Source: UBA10349 sp003485905 (GTDB lineage: Bacteria > Pseudomonadota > Gammaproteobacteria > Arenicellales > Arenicellaceae). Taken from it: 64,000 bases of DNA. Below, one piece after another: positions 1 to 7,681 of this stretch. The stretch covers positions 1 through 64,000 of the forward strand of contig CALSLL010000003.1 in the NCBI GenBank assembly GCA_943787185.1. The letters run 5' to 3'. Under the pieces are notes generated by a model. The model ran no database searches. It was not told the DNA's origin and saw only the letters and a program-made list of their open reading frames with translations. Every line of letters starts with the position of its first letter. The first letter of the stretch is position 1. The translations under genes and the position numbers were made by a program.

Positions 1-267
1 TAGCGCCGGCTGAATGACATCTTCAATGTGCTGAGCACGTGCTGCAAACATGAGTAATAGTTCAGCCATTGGTGAAACCGACGCGGAGTCGTTATCAAGC
101 AGCAAACAACGTAATTTTTCTCCTAAAGGTGTCCCACCCGGTTCACGAGTTAAAACAACTTCACGTGAATGAGACTCAAACCATTCTCGAACAACCTCTA
201 TATTGCTCCCTTTCCCAGCGCCGTCGGACCCTTCGACGCTTATGAATATTCCGTGAGTTTGGTTCAT
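1..267 (-). CDS. tmk: Thymidylate kinase, 5' part (runs off the window)
   Basis: Phosphorylates dTMP to dTDP in the cytoplasm. I translated the first 89 residues from the ATG at 267; the gene continues beyond base 1. Seen: beta-strand plus P-loop (residues 11-21, VEGSDGAGKGS) and the TMP-binding TREPGGTPLGE segment at residues 40-50, both diagnostic for the family. The residue after the P-loop lysine is Gly followed by Ser (KGS) instead of the usual K-S/T-T; adenylate kinases use the same GKG-T/S pattern, so the site is probably functional. It is the last visible gene of the rpmF-to-tmk cluster, 122 bp after mltG, the order known from Pseudomonas and E. coli. Confidence 0.93.
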   Translation of the reverse strand, partial: MNQTHGIFISVEGSDGAGKGSNIEVVREWFESHSREVVLTREPGGTPLGEKLRCLLLDNDSASVSPMAELLLMFAARAQHIEDVIQPAL

Positions 268-389
268 CTTATCTTAACTCTTTAGCAATCGTATTAGGCC
301 GTAAACGGCTTTGTTTGTGCTTCTTTGCGAGGCCTCTGGGCAGTTGGTGTTGTCATAGCCTTGCGAAACAATCGCGATAACTTCCGTTC

Positions 390-1409
390 CTACCCTGCTC
401 GGCGTAATATTCGAAGATATTCAGCAACCGCTTGATTATGTTGCTCAAGAGTGTCAGAAAATGTATGCCCCCCCTGCCCATCGGCCACAAAGTAAAAAGC
501 AGAAGTAGTCTCCGGATTTACCGCTGCATCAAGAGATAATCTGCCTGGCAATGCGATCGGACTCGGCGGCAATCCATATCGAGTATAGGTGTTATAAGGC
601 GTATCTGTTTCAAGATCGACACGACGCAGATTGCCGTCAAACCTTTCGCCTAAACCATAGATAACCGTCGGATCAGTTTGTAGCATCATCCCGATTCGCA
701 AGCGATTATGAAAAACACCCGAAATTTTTCCTCGTTCACCGTCAACTCCAGTTTCTTTTTCGATAATGGAAGCGAGAATCAGCGCCTCGTATGGCGTTTT
801 TATTTGCAATGCTGACGATGCTCTTCCGGCCCATGAGTCGGCAAGTTGTGTTTCCATTGTCTTGTAAGCCTGTCGTAATATTTCCATCCCTACGACACCA
901 TCAGTGTAAGAGTATGTGTCTGGAAAAAACAAGCCTTCAAATGGTGTATCTGTTTCTATTCCGAGACTATTAGCTAGATTGCCCAATTGATAGCCATCTG
1001 ATGGGTGAGTAATGCGCTCTAGACTTGCAAGCTTGTCTAGCATTTCTTGAAACGTCCAGCCTTCAGGTATTGTCATCGTATACTCGATAACTTTTCCGGA
1101 AATTAACGTTTCGAAAAATATTTTGGTGTTAGCTCCCTCTGCAATCATGAACTCGCCGGCTTTAATGGCGTCATTACGTGTTGCCCAACGACCGTAAACC
1201 TCCACAATTATCTGGTTGAACGAACTTACCAAGCCTAATCCGGAAGGACTAATTCTAGAGGCTATTTGTTTAACTGATGTGCCTGGCTTGATGACATAAG
1301 ATGATTCTTCGTTGAACAGCGTCTGATTCAGTAAATTCTGGGCGTAATATGCGCCTGTGGCACACGAGAGGACCGCTGAAAGCGATAGAAGGTAAAGCAG
1401 TCTACGCAT
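390..1409 (-). CDS. mltG: Endolytic murein transglycosylase MltG (YceG-like)
   Basis: Inner-membrane lytic transglycosylase that cuts nascent glycan strands and so limits their length. 339 aa, usual for the family. Seen: N-terminal hydrophobic anchor (about residues 4-22), a LysM-like subdomain (about 38-110), then the YceG catalytic domain with the signature ASIIEKETG (about 213-221, catalytic Glu about 217), HNRL and the LQTDPTVIYGLG motif. The start at 1409 overlaps the end of pabC by 8 bases, which suggests translational coupling. Position between pabC and tmk matches the conserved gammaproteobacterial order. Confidence 0.95.
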   Translation of the reverse strand: MRRLLYLLSLSAVLSCATGAYYAQNLLNQTLFNEESSYVIKPGTSVKQIASRISPSGLGLVSSFNQIIVEVYGRWATRNDAIKAGEFMIAEGANTKIFFETLISGKVIEYTMTIPEGWTFQEMLDKLASLERITHPSDGYQLGNLANSLGIETDTPFEGLFFPDTYSYTDGVVGMEILRQAYKTMETQLADSWAGRASSALQIKTPYEALILASIIEKETGVDGERGKISGVFHNRLRIGMMLQTDPTVIYGLGERFDGNLRRVDLETDTPYNTYTRYGLPPSPIALPGRLSLDAAVNPETTSAFYFVADGQGGHTFSDTLEQHNQAVAEYLRILRRAG

Positions 1410-2262
1410 TGACCACTGCGCCTAAGCGCTTCAACTTAGCATGTATTTCAAGTGCAGTATTGATCTCAAATGTTTTTCCTTCTAACTTTCGTACCGGCCA
1501 CACACCAATAACGCTATTAGTAAAAAATAGCTCTTTAGCTGAAAATAATTCACTAAATCGAATATCGCGGATTACCGCCGGGCGGCCTTCATCATTGGCT
1601 AAATTAATAACGGCCTCTCGAATCACGCCGGCGACACCACAGTATGATAAATCGGGAGTAATTAGCTCGTCTTTATCACCTAATAGAAAAATATTTGATT
1701 GGCTTCCCTCAATGACCTCATTGCTGTTGCTAGTCATAATCACTTCTGGCCATGTTGCCGGACAATATTTACGAGCCATAACCTGCTCGAGTCGATTCAT
1801 GTGCTTCAGCCCAGCGAGTAGCGGTTGGCGAGACAAGTTTACTTCGGAAATCCCTGTTTCTATACCTTCTTCCGCAAACCTGGAAGGTCTGTGGGGCCAT
1901 GGTCGCGTTGAAATAACAATATTTGGATGAACTATTTCAGGTGGTTTATAGCCCTCCCCTCCTTCACCACGAGTTAGCGATACGCGCAGGATGCCTAAAT
2001 CAATATTTGCAGAGGACTCGAGGACACTCTTTCGAACCATTGCCTCATCAATAGGTATATCAAGTCTTTGACAGCCTTCAGCAAGACGATTTATATGTGC
2101 GGGAAGTAATAAAGGGTATCCTGATTGAATCGCAATGGTCTCAAAGAGGCCGTCACCGTATAAAAAACCACGATCAGACGCTGGAACGGCTCCTCGTGGA
2201 ACCGTATCCTTAAACTTGGTTTTTGAGCGAGTTAAACGCTCCTTTACCGGAACTCTCTTCAT
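1402..2262 (-). CDS. pabC: Aminodeoxychorismate lyase (PLP fold type IV)
   Basis: Converts 4-amino-4-deoxychorismate to p-aminobenzoate and pyruvate for folate synthesis. 286 aa. Seen: SDRGFLYGDGLFET near residue 30, typical of branched-chain aminotransferase/ADC-lyase fold IV enzymes, the lysine-containing segment LAGLKHMNRLEQV (about residue 155, probable PLP lysine), and EGSQSNIFL. It lies 33 bp after fabF and overlaps mltG, as in the canonical cluster. A fold IV aminotransferase is the alternative by sequence alone, but the location argues for PabC. Confidence 0.92.
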   Translation of the reverse strand: MKRVPVKERLTRSKTKFKDTVPRGAVPASDRGFLYGDGLFETIAIQSGYPLLLPAHINRLAEGCQRLDIPIDEAMVRKSVLESSANIDLGILRVSLTRGEGGEGYKPPEIVHPNIVISTRPWPHRPSRFAEEGIETGISEVNLSRQPLLAGLKHMNRLEQVMARKYCPATWPEVIMTSNSNEVIEGSQSNIFLLGDKDELITPDLSYCGVAGVIREAVINLANDEGRPAVIRDIRFSELFSAKELFFTNSVIGVWPVRKLEGKTFEINTALEIHAKLKRLGAVVNA

Positions 2263-2295
2263 TATGAAGTTTATGCTCAGCCGATAAAATAAACT

Positions 2296-3537
2296 TTATG
2301 TGTAGGCTTTAAAGGCAAGTGTGCCGTTTGTGCCACCAAAACCAAAGGAATTACTTAACGCCGCCCTTATGCGCATATCACGCGCAACGTTTGGTACATA
2401 GTCGAGATCACATTCAGGCGACGGATTATGCAAGTTAATTGTAGGCGGTGCTATCTGATCGCTTATAGCCAGAGCGGTATAAACCGCTTCAACGCCACCT
2501 GCCGCGCCCAACAAGTGTCCGACCATAGACTTCGTACTACTAATAGCTACAGAATTGGCAGCCTCACCAAGCGCTCTTTTTAAGGCTTTAGTCTCGGCTA
2601 CATCGCCTTGTGGTGTCGATGTGCCGTGTGCATTGATGTAGTCGATATCAGCTGGATTAAGCTCGGCATGCTTCATTGCCATAGCCATACATCTAGCAGC
2701 TCCATCCCCGTCCGGGTGGGGAGATGTCATGTGATGTGCATCTGCGCTCATCCCGAACCCAGATAGCTCAGCATAAATTCGGGCACCTCGTGCTTTTGCG
2801 TGCTCGAGCTCTTCTAAAACAAGAACCCCTGCACCTTCGCCCATGATAAATCCATCACGCGCCTCATCCCACGGACAACTAGCCTTCAATGGATCGACTT
2901 CTCGGGTTGATAATGCTTTTGAGTTACCAAAGCCCGCAATGCCAGTTTGAGTAATTGCAGCCTCAGCGCCACCTGCAATCATTACGTCAGCGTCGCCGTA
3001 TTCAATTAACCGTGAGGCTTCTCCGATGGAATGTGTGCCACTTGTACATGCAGTTACCATCGATAGGTTTGGACCACGTGCGCCAATTTCTATGGAAACA
3101 TTTCCAGAAATCATATTGATGATGGCACTGGGTACAAAAAACGGCGAAACACGTCGAGGTCCCCTTTCATTAAACAATCCAGTGGTTGCCTCTATAGTTC
3201 CAAGCCCGCCTATCCCGGAGCCAATATAAACTCCTACACGATCTGAATTACTATCGGTGATTTCGAGACCGCTATCGTCCATTGCCGCCAGTGAAGTGAT
3301 GTAACCAAGCTGCATAAATCGATCCATTTTGCGCGCTTCCTTGGCGCTCATGTAATCGTTTACATCAAAGTCAGCCATTTCGCCTGCAATCTTGCAGGAG
3401 AACTCTTCAGGGTCAAAAGATGAGATAGTGGATATTCCGCTGACTCCCGCAAAAATATTTTTGCGGTTTTCGGCTAAATCCAACCCTACGGAGGACATAA
3501 CCCCAAGTCCCGTAATTACTACACGACGTTTGCTCAT
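2296..3537 (-). CDS. fabF: Beta-ketoacyl-ACP synthase II
   Basis: Elongating condensing enzyme of type II fatty-acid synthesis. 413 aa, standard length. The Cys-His-His triad is visible: TACTSGTHSIGEA (Cys about 164), INAHGTSTPQGD (His about 300) and GHLLGAAGG (His about 336), followed by the C-terminal NSFGFGGTNG loop. It follows acpP after a 204-bp gap containing a hairpin terminator, so it may be expressed at a lower level than acpP. This is the only KAS enzyme in the cluster because fabH is missing. Confidence 0.97.
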   Translation of the reverse strand: MSKRRVVITGLGVMSSVGLDLAENRKNIFAGVSGISTISSFDPEEFSCKIAGEMADFDVNDYMSAKEARKMDRFMQLGYITSLAAMDDSGLEITDSNSDRVGVYIGSGIGGLGTIEATTGLFNERGPRRVSPFFVPSAIINMISGNVSIEIGARGPNLSMVTACTSGTHSIGEASRLIEYGDADVMIAGGAEAAITQTGIAGFGNSKALSTREVDPLKASCPWDEARDGFIMGEGAGVLVLEELEHAKARGARIYAELSGFGMSADAHHMTSPHPDGDGAARCMAMAMKHAELNPADIDYINAHGTSTPQGDVAETKALKRALGEAANSVAISSTKSMVGHLLGAAGGVEAVYTALAISDQIAPPTINLHNPSPECDLDYVPNVARDMRIRAALSNSFGFGGTNGTLAFKAYT

Positions 3538-3647
3538 TATTAGTACCTAAAGCTACCGGAACTTAACGACTAGTATATAGCCCCAATCCAGTAAGCGGAC
3601 ATATGCAATTAGATGCCTAGATATTCTACCAAGACTATCTGACAAAA

Positions 3648-3671
3648 AAATACCGGCTAACACCGGTATTT
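3648..3671 (-). terminator. Hairpin terminator or attenuator after acpP
   Basis: A 9-bp stem (AAATACCGG at 3648-3656, CCGGTATTT at 3663-3671) with a 6-base loop. Read on the minus strand it is followed by a run of seven Ts, the form of a rho-independent terminator. It sits between acpP and fabF, so it probably uncouples abundant acpP message from the downstream genes with partial readthrough. Confidence 0.75.
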
Positions 3672-3741
3672 TAATAATTGATTAAGGAAATGGTGTTACC
3701 CAATCCTTTTATCTACGACTCTCCTTATGCAAGGAGAGCTA

Positions 3742-3975
3742 TTAAGAATTAGCGGTGACGTAATCAACAGCCTCTTGAACTGTTGTTATCTTTTCAGCCT
3801 TTTCATCTGGAATTTCAGTATCAAACTCTTCTTCAAGAGCCATCACCAACTCCACTGTATCCAGTGAATCAGCACCTAAATCGTCCACGAAAGACGCCTT
3901 AAGCGTAACCTGGTCTTCTCCAACACCTAGTTGGTCTACAACAATCTTACGTACGCGTTCTTCTAAACTGCTCAT
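3742..3975 (-). CDS. acpP: Acyl carrier protein
   Basis: Small acidic carrier of acyl intermediates in fatty-acid synthesis; 77 aa. The phosphopantetheine site is GADSLDTVELV with Ser37. The start chosen is the ATG at 3975 (MSSLEERVRK), which matches the conserved family N-terminus; a GGAGG lies 11 bases upstream, slightly far. An in-frame TTG 18 bases upstream would add an atypical extension and is rejected. It has its own likely promoter in the 255-bp gap behind fabG and a terminator after it. Confidence 0.97.
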   Translation of the reverse strand: MSSLEERVRKIVVDQLGVGEDQVTLKASFVDDLGADSLDTVELVMALEEEFDTEIPDEKAEKITTVQEAVDYVTANS

Positions 3976-4068
3976 GGGTATAATAGCCTCCAAAAGTTGA
4001 GCTAATCCAGGTAATCATTTACCAAGAATCCGAATCGATTCTCAGGCAAGTCACCAGATGTGGGGCGT

Positions 4069-4096
4069 ATTGTACTGATGCACCACAAATTAACAA
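4069..4096 (-). promoter_or_regulatory. Possible sigma70 promoter of acpP
   Basis: On the minus strand TTGTTA (4096-4091) and TACAAT (4074-4069) are separated by 16 bases, a fair match to -35/-10 elements, about 95 bp upstream of the acpP ATG. The unusually long fabG-acpP gap supports a separate acpP promoter. Prediction from sequence only. Confidence 0.4.
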
Positions 4097-4230
4097 TCGT
4101 ATTTTTACCAGCCTTAGTTTTCTATTTTATATTAGAACCAAGTTGGTTAATGGCCAATAATTAGACTTGATTAACAACTTGATCGATTTAGGTACAAACA
4201 ATGGGACTGCTTTAACCTAATACATCGTGT

Positions 4231-4977
4231 TTAGTTCATATACATGCCGCCATTGACATGCAGTGTAACTCCGTTCACATACGACGCTTCTTCACCAGCC
4301 AAATAAACGACCGCACTGGCGATATCTTCAGGTTGTCCCAATCTCCCCGCGGGGATACTTGAAACCAACGCAGACTTCTGATCATCGGACAAGCTATCTG
4401 TCATGTCTGTTTGAATAAAGCCTGGAGCCACAGAGTTAACCGTTATTCCGCGCGACCCAACCTCCTGAGCTAACGATTTACTGAACCCGATAATTCCTGC
4501 CTTAGCTGCAGCGTAATTTGCCTGTCCTGCATTGCCAGAAACCCCAACTACCGATGTAATATTAACGATGCGGCCAAAGCGAGCCTTGGTCATTGCTCGC
4601 AGCGCAGCCTTACTTAAACGGTATACAGATTTTAAATTAGTATTCAAAATATCGTCCCACTCGTCTTCTTTCATCCGCATTAGCAAGTTATCACGTGTAA
4701 TACCTGCATTATTCACTAGAACTAAAGGAGCGCCATAAGCTTCGGTAACTCCGCTAAATAAACTACTTACATTCTCGGCGTCATTAACGTTTAAAACCTC
4801 GCCACGGCCAGAAATGCCCGCCTCTTTTAAATACTTGGTAATTGCATTAGCTCCCGAGTCACTGGTTGCTGTGCCAACAACAATAAAACCTGCTTTTCCT
4901 AATCCGGCCGCTATTGCTTTGCCAATTCCGCGCGAAGCCCCTGTTACTAGACAAACTTTTGGTTCTTGCTCACTCAT
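4231..4977 (-). CDS. fabG: 3-oxoacyl-ACP reductase
   Basis: NADPH-dependent reduction of 3-oxoacyl-ACP, a short-chain dehydrogenase of 248 aa. Seen: cofactor motif TGASRGIG (residues 12-19), NNAG (89-92), catalytic Ser142, Tyr155 and Lys159 (YAAAK), and the C-terminal VNGGMYMN end typical of FabG. It lies 47 bp after fabD in the same direction, consistent with one operon. Confidence 0.97.
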   Translation of the reverse strand: MSEQEPKVCLVTGASRGIGKAIAAGLGKAGFIVVGTATSDSGANAITKYLKEAGISGRGEVLNVNDAENVSSLFSGVTEAYGAPLVLVNNAGITRDNLLMRMKEDEWDDILNTNLKSVYRLSKAALRAMTKARFGRIVNITSVVGVSGNAGQANYAAAKAGIIGFSKSLAQEVGSRGITVNSVAPGFIQTDMTDSLSDDQKSALVSSIPAGRLGQPEDIASAVVYLAGEEASYVNGVTLHVNGGMYMN

Positions 4978-5024
4978 TAATTTCCTCTACTAATTTTTGT
5001 TGGCACGTATGCTTCACGATCAGT

Positions 5025-5957
5025 TTAAGTTAACGCTTGCGCACATTTTTGCATCATTTCCGGTGTTTCAACACTAAATGAGACTGCCTCGCGATCAATC
5101 CTCTTAATAAGCCCGCCCAACACTTTCCCTGGGCCTGATTCAACAAATGTATTCACTCCAGTTGCTTTTATAGCCTGAACTGAGCCTACCCAATGAACCG
5201 GTGCATGAAGCTGTTTTACCAATTTTGCTTTAATTGAATCAGCGCTGGAAGCAATAGAACAATCGACATTGTGATAAACCGGTAAATCAGTGGTTGATAC
5301 ATCGACCTCGTTAAGCCGATCAGCTAACATTTCAGCTGCAGGCAACATAAGATCGCTGTGTGAAGGCACGCTCACCGGTAATGGTAAGACGCGCTTGGCA
5401 CCAACAGCCTTGGCATTAGTCACTAAGCGACCAATTGCACTAGTATGGCCTGCAACAACAACCTGTCCCGGCGCATTATAGTTTACCGCCTGTAATACGT
5501 CTTTCTCGCGGTATTCATCGCATGCAGCTCGCACACTATCATCATCAAGACCAATGACTGCTGCCATACTGCCTACGCCTTGCGGGACGGCTTGTTGCAT
5601 AAAGCTACCTCTATCTCGCACCAATTTAACGGCATCTACAAAGGGCAAGGCACCTGCACAAGCCAATGCCGTAAACTCCCCCAAACTATGGCCTGCCATA
5701 GATGACGGCTTTAGTCCTGTCTCAGCTAACCAAACACGCCATACAGCAACCCCTGAAGCTAGAAGCGCAGGTTGGGTATATTCAGTTTGTGATAACTGCC
5801 CTTCGGGATCGTTTTGAGTTAAATCCCACAAATCGAAACCGAGCGCTTCAGATGCCTCGGAAAACGTATCGTCAACTAATTTGGACTGTGCAGCTAAATC
5901 AGCAAGCATTCCTACACTTTGCGAACCTTGACCGGGAAAAACGAATGAAAAATTCAT
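5025..5957 (-). CDS. fabD: Malonyl-CoA:ACP transacylase
   Basis: Loads malonate onto ACP. 310 aa. Seen: N-terminal FVFPGQGSQ, nucleophile elbow GHSLGE (Ser91), and the catalytic His in VPSHS (about residue 200). It follows plsX after only 126 bp; in E. coli fabH occupies this position, and it is absent here. Confidence 0.97.
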   Translation of the reverse strand: MNFSFVFPGQGSQSVGMLADLAAQSKLVDDTFSEASEALGFDLWDLTQNDPEGQLSQTEYTQPALLASGVAVWRVWLAETGLKPSSMAGHSLGEFTALACAGALPFVDAVKLVRDRGSFMQQAVPQGVGSMAAVIGLDDDSVRAACDEYREKDVLQAVNYNAPGQVVVAGHTSAIGRLVTNAKAVGAKRVLPLPVSVPSHSDLMLPAAEMLADRLNEVDVSTTDLPVYHNVDCSIASSADSIKAKLVKQLHAPVHWVGSVQAIKATGVNTFVESGPGKVLGGLIKRIDREAVSFSVETPEMMQKCAQALT

Positions 5958-6083
5958 AATTTTTTACTTTATATATACTGGTTAAATAATTGTATTAATT
6001 GAATAATTACGATAATTTTTCCTGTATCCGTTCATGGCCATACAAAAAATTGATAGACTAATCTACTGTCCAATATGGATAGG

Positions 6084-7112
6084 TCAGCTCGACGTCTGTG
6101 ACTCAAACGACTCCAATTGCCGTTCAACAGCGGCACTTATACGATCCGGGACACTCATTTTTGCTTGTTTTGCTGCATCAGTAATTGCACATTCGAAGGC
6201 AAGCACATCTGCACCGCCGTGACTTTTCACTACTGTGCCTCTTAATCCTAACAAGGATGCACCATTATAGCGTCTAGGGTCCATGCGCATACCTGCTGCG
6301 CGCATAATTGGAAGTGCAATTAGAGCAACTAATTTAGTGATTAGGTTTTTCGCAAACTCCTCGCGCATAACACCCATAATAAATTTTGCCACGCCTTCAC
6401 TTGTCTTTAGTGAGACATTGCCTGAAAACCCATCAGAAACAATCACATCAACACGGCCAGAATAAATCTCATCGGCTTCTACATATCCGTGGTAATTCAG
6501 CCCAGAGTCTGCAATCAACTTGGACGCTTGCTTAACCACTTCACTACCTTTGATGTCCTCGGCACCGATATTCAATAGCCCAATACTCGGCTCCTCAATT
6601 CCATCGACTTCTGATGCTAATACAGACCCCATAATAGCAAATTGTCTTAGCATGTCTGGGCCACACTCGACATTCGCTCCCAAGTCGAGCATTCGGACAT
6701 GGCCACTAAGCGTGGGAAGTTCACCACATATAGCTGGCCGCTTAAGGCCTGGTATCATTTTTAATACAAAACGCGAAGTTGCCATTAAGGCGCCGGTATT
6801 ACCAGCACTGACCGCCGCTTGGGCACGCTCTGCTTTAACCATATCTATGGCTACCCGCATGGAGGAATCTTTCTTTTTCTTTAGGGCGAGCGCTGGTGGC
6901 TCATCCATTTCAACTATTTCGCTAGCTGCCTGAATTTCGACCCGTTGAGCAACATCAGAATAATCGCCTAACTCTTCCTTTATTTTCTCAACATCACCGA
7001 CCAACAGCAATTTGAGAGCTTTGTCCTTCCGTAAAATACTAAGTGACGCGGGTACTGTTACTTCAGTACCACGATCTCCACTCATTGCATCAACTGCAAT
7101 TGTGGTGGTCAT
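6084..7112 (-). CDS. plsX: Phosphate acyltransferase PlsX
   Basis: Makes acyl-phosphate from acyl-ACP for phospholipid synthesis; peripheral membrane enzyme. 342 aa. Seen: N-terminal AVDAMSGDRG, the SAGNTGALMA motif (about 105-114), LDLGANVEC, and VSDGFSGNVSLKTSEG, all family signatures. It lies 64 bp after rpmF. Confidence 0.96.
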   Translation of the reverse strand: MTTTIAVDAMSGDRGTEVTVPASLSILRKDKALKLLLVGDVEKIKEELGDYSDVAQRVEIQAASEIVEMDEPPALALKKKKDSSMRVAIDMVKAERAQAAVSAGNTGALMATSRFVLKMIPGLKRPAICGELPTLSGHVRMLDLGANVECGPDMLRQFAIMGSVLASEVDGIEEPSIGLLNIGAEDIKGSEVVKQASKLIADSGLNYHGYVEADEIYSGRVDVIVSDGFSGNVSLKTSEGVAKFIMGVMREEFAKNLITKLVALIALPIMRAAGMRMDPRRYNGASLLGLRGTVVKSHGGADVLAFECAITDAAKQAKMSVPDRISAAVERQLESFESQTSS

Positions 7113-7176
7113 TTGATCAACAACCGCCTATAGCGTTTGTCATGGTTAGCGAGTTAAAGACTCGAAGGAGCCTTTT

Positions 7177-7359
7177 TTACTCTTCGCCTTTAACTTCTAC
7201 GACTTTTTTGCCCCGATAGTAGCCACTTGCCGTTACTCGGTGCCGCAAATGTTGCTCACCCGTAGTTGGATCTATAGACAATGTTGGCGTGCCTAAAGCA
7301 TCATGCGATCTGCGCATGCCGCGTCTTGAAGTTGATTTTTTACTCTTTTGTACTGCCAT
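7177..7359 (-). CDS. rpmF: Ribosomal protein L32
   Basis: 60-aa large-subunit protein. The start is the ATG at 7359 (MAVQKSKKSTSRRGMRR, the conserved L32 N-terminus) behind a GAGAGA purine stretch; an upstream in-frame extension of 14 residues is not conserved. It lacks the two CxxC zinc pairs of some L32 proteins, so it is the zinc-free type. The DUF177 gene (yceD) that normally precedes rpmF is not present; the dnaE2 end is the next upstream gene. Confidence 0.97.
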   Translation of the reverse strand: MAVQKSKKSTSRRGMRRSHDALGTPTLSIDPTTGEQHLRHRVTASGYYRGKKVVEVKGEE

Positions 7360-7681
7360 GGCAATTTCTCTCAACGTGTTATGAATCGATTGAAGACCCA
7401 CAACTCACTAATTTATATAATAAATTCTTCTAAATTAAAGCTCTAATAGCGAAATAATTATAGAGTCTCGGTAGTGCTTTATTTGGGCGCGAATCATATA
7501 GATGGGTCGCTGTCCTGTCAAAGCTATTTGGCTCTTTATACACACTATTTAAATCACTTGAAACTCCAATAAATAAACAGGTTTCGTTATGCAGGCCTGA
7601 TTGTGAAGCTTATCCGTAAGGCCTGCTTTCTGGTCAAGTGTAATACCAGTAGATGAGGCGCTACTAATGCGCCGTTCGATA
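7360..7681. other. Intergenic region between dnaE2 and rpmF
   Basis: 322 bp without a supported gene. The part next to rpmF is AT-rich with a TATAAT on the minus strand (about 7459-7464) that could be the -10 of the rpmF operon, without a clear -35. An inverted repeat GCAGGCCT (7591-7598) / AGGCCTGC (7619-7626) with a 20-base loop lies after dnaE2; it has no T-run on the minus strand and is at best a weak terminator. Confidence 0.4.

Noticed and set aside
7591..7626. GCAGGCCT/AGGCCTGC inverted repeat as terminator of dnaE2
   Set aside because: No T-run follows on the minus strand and the loop is long; kept only as a note.
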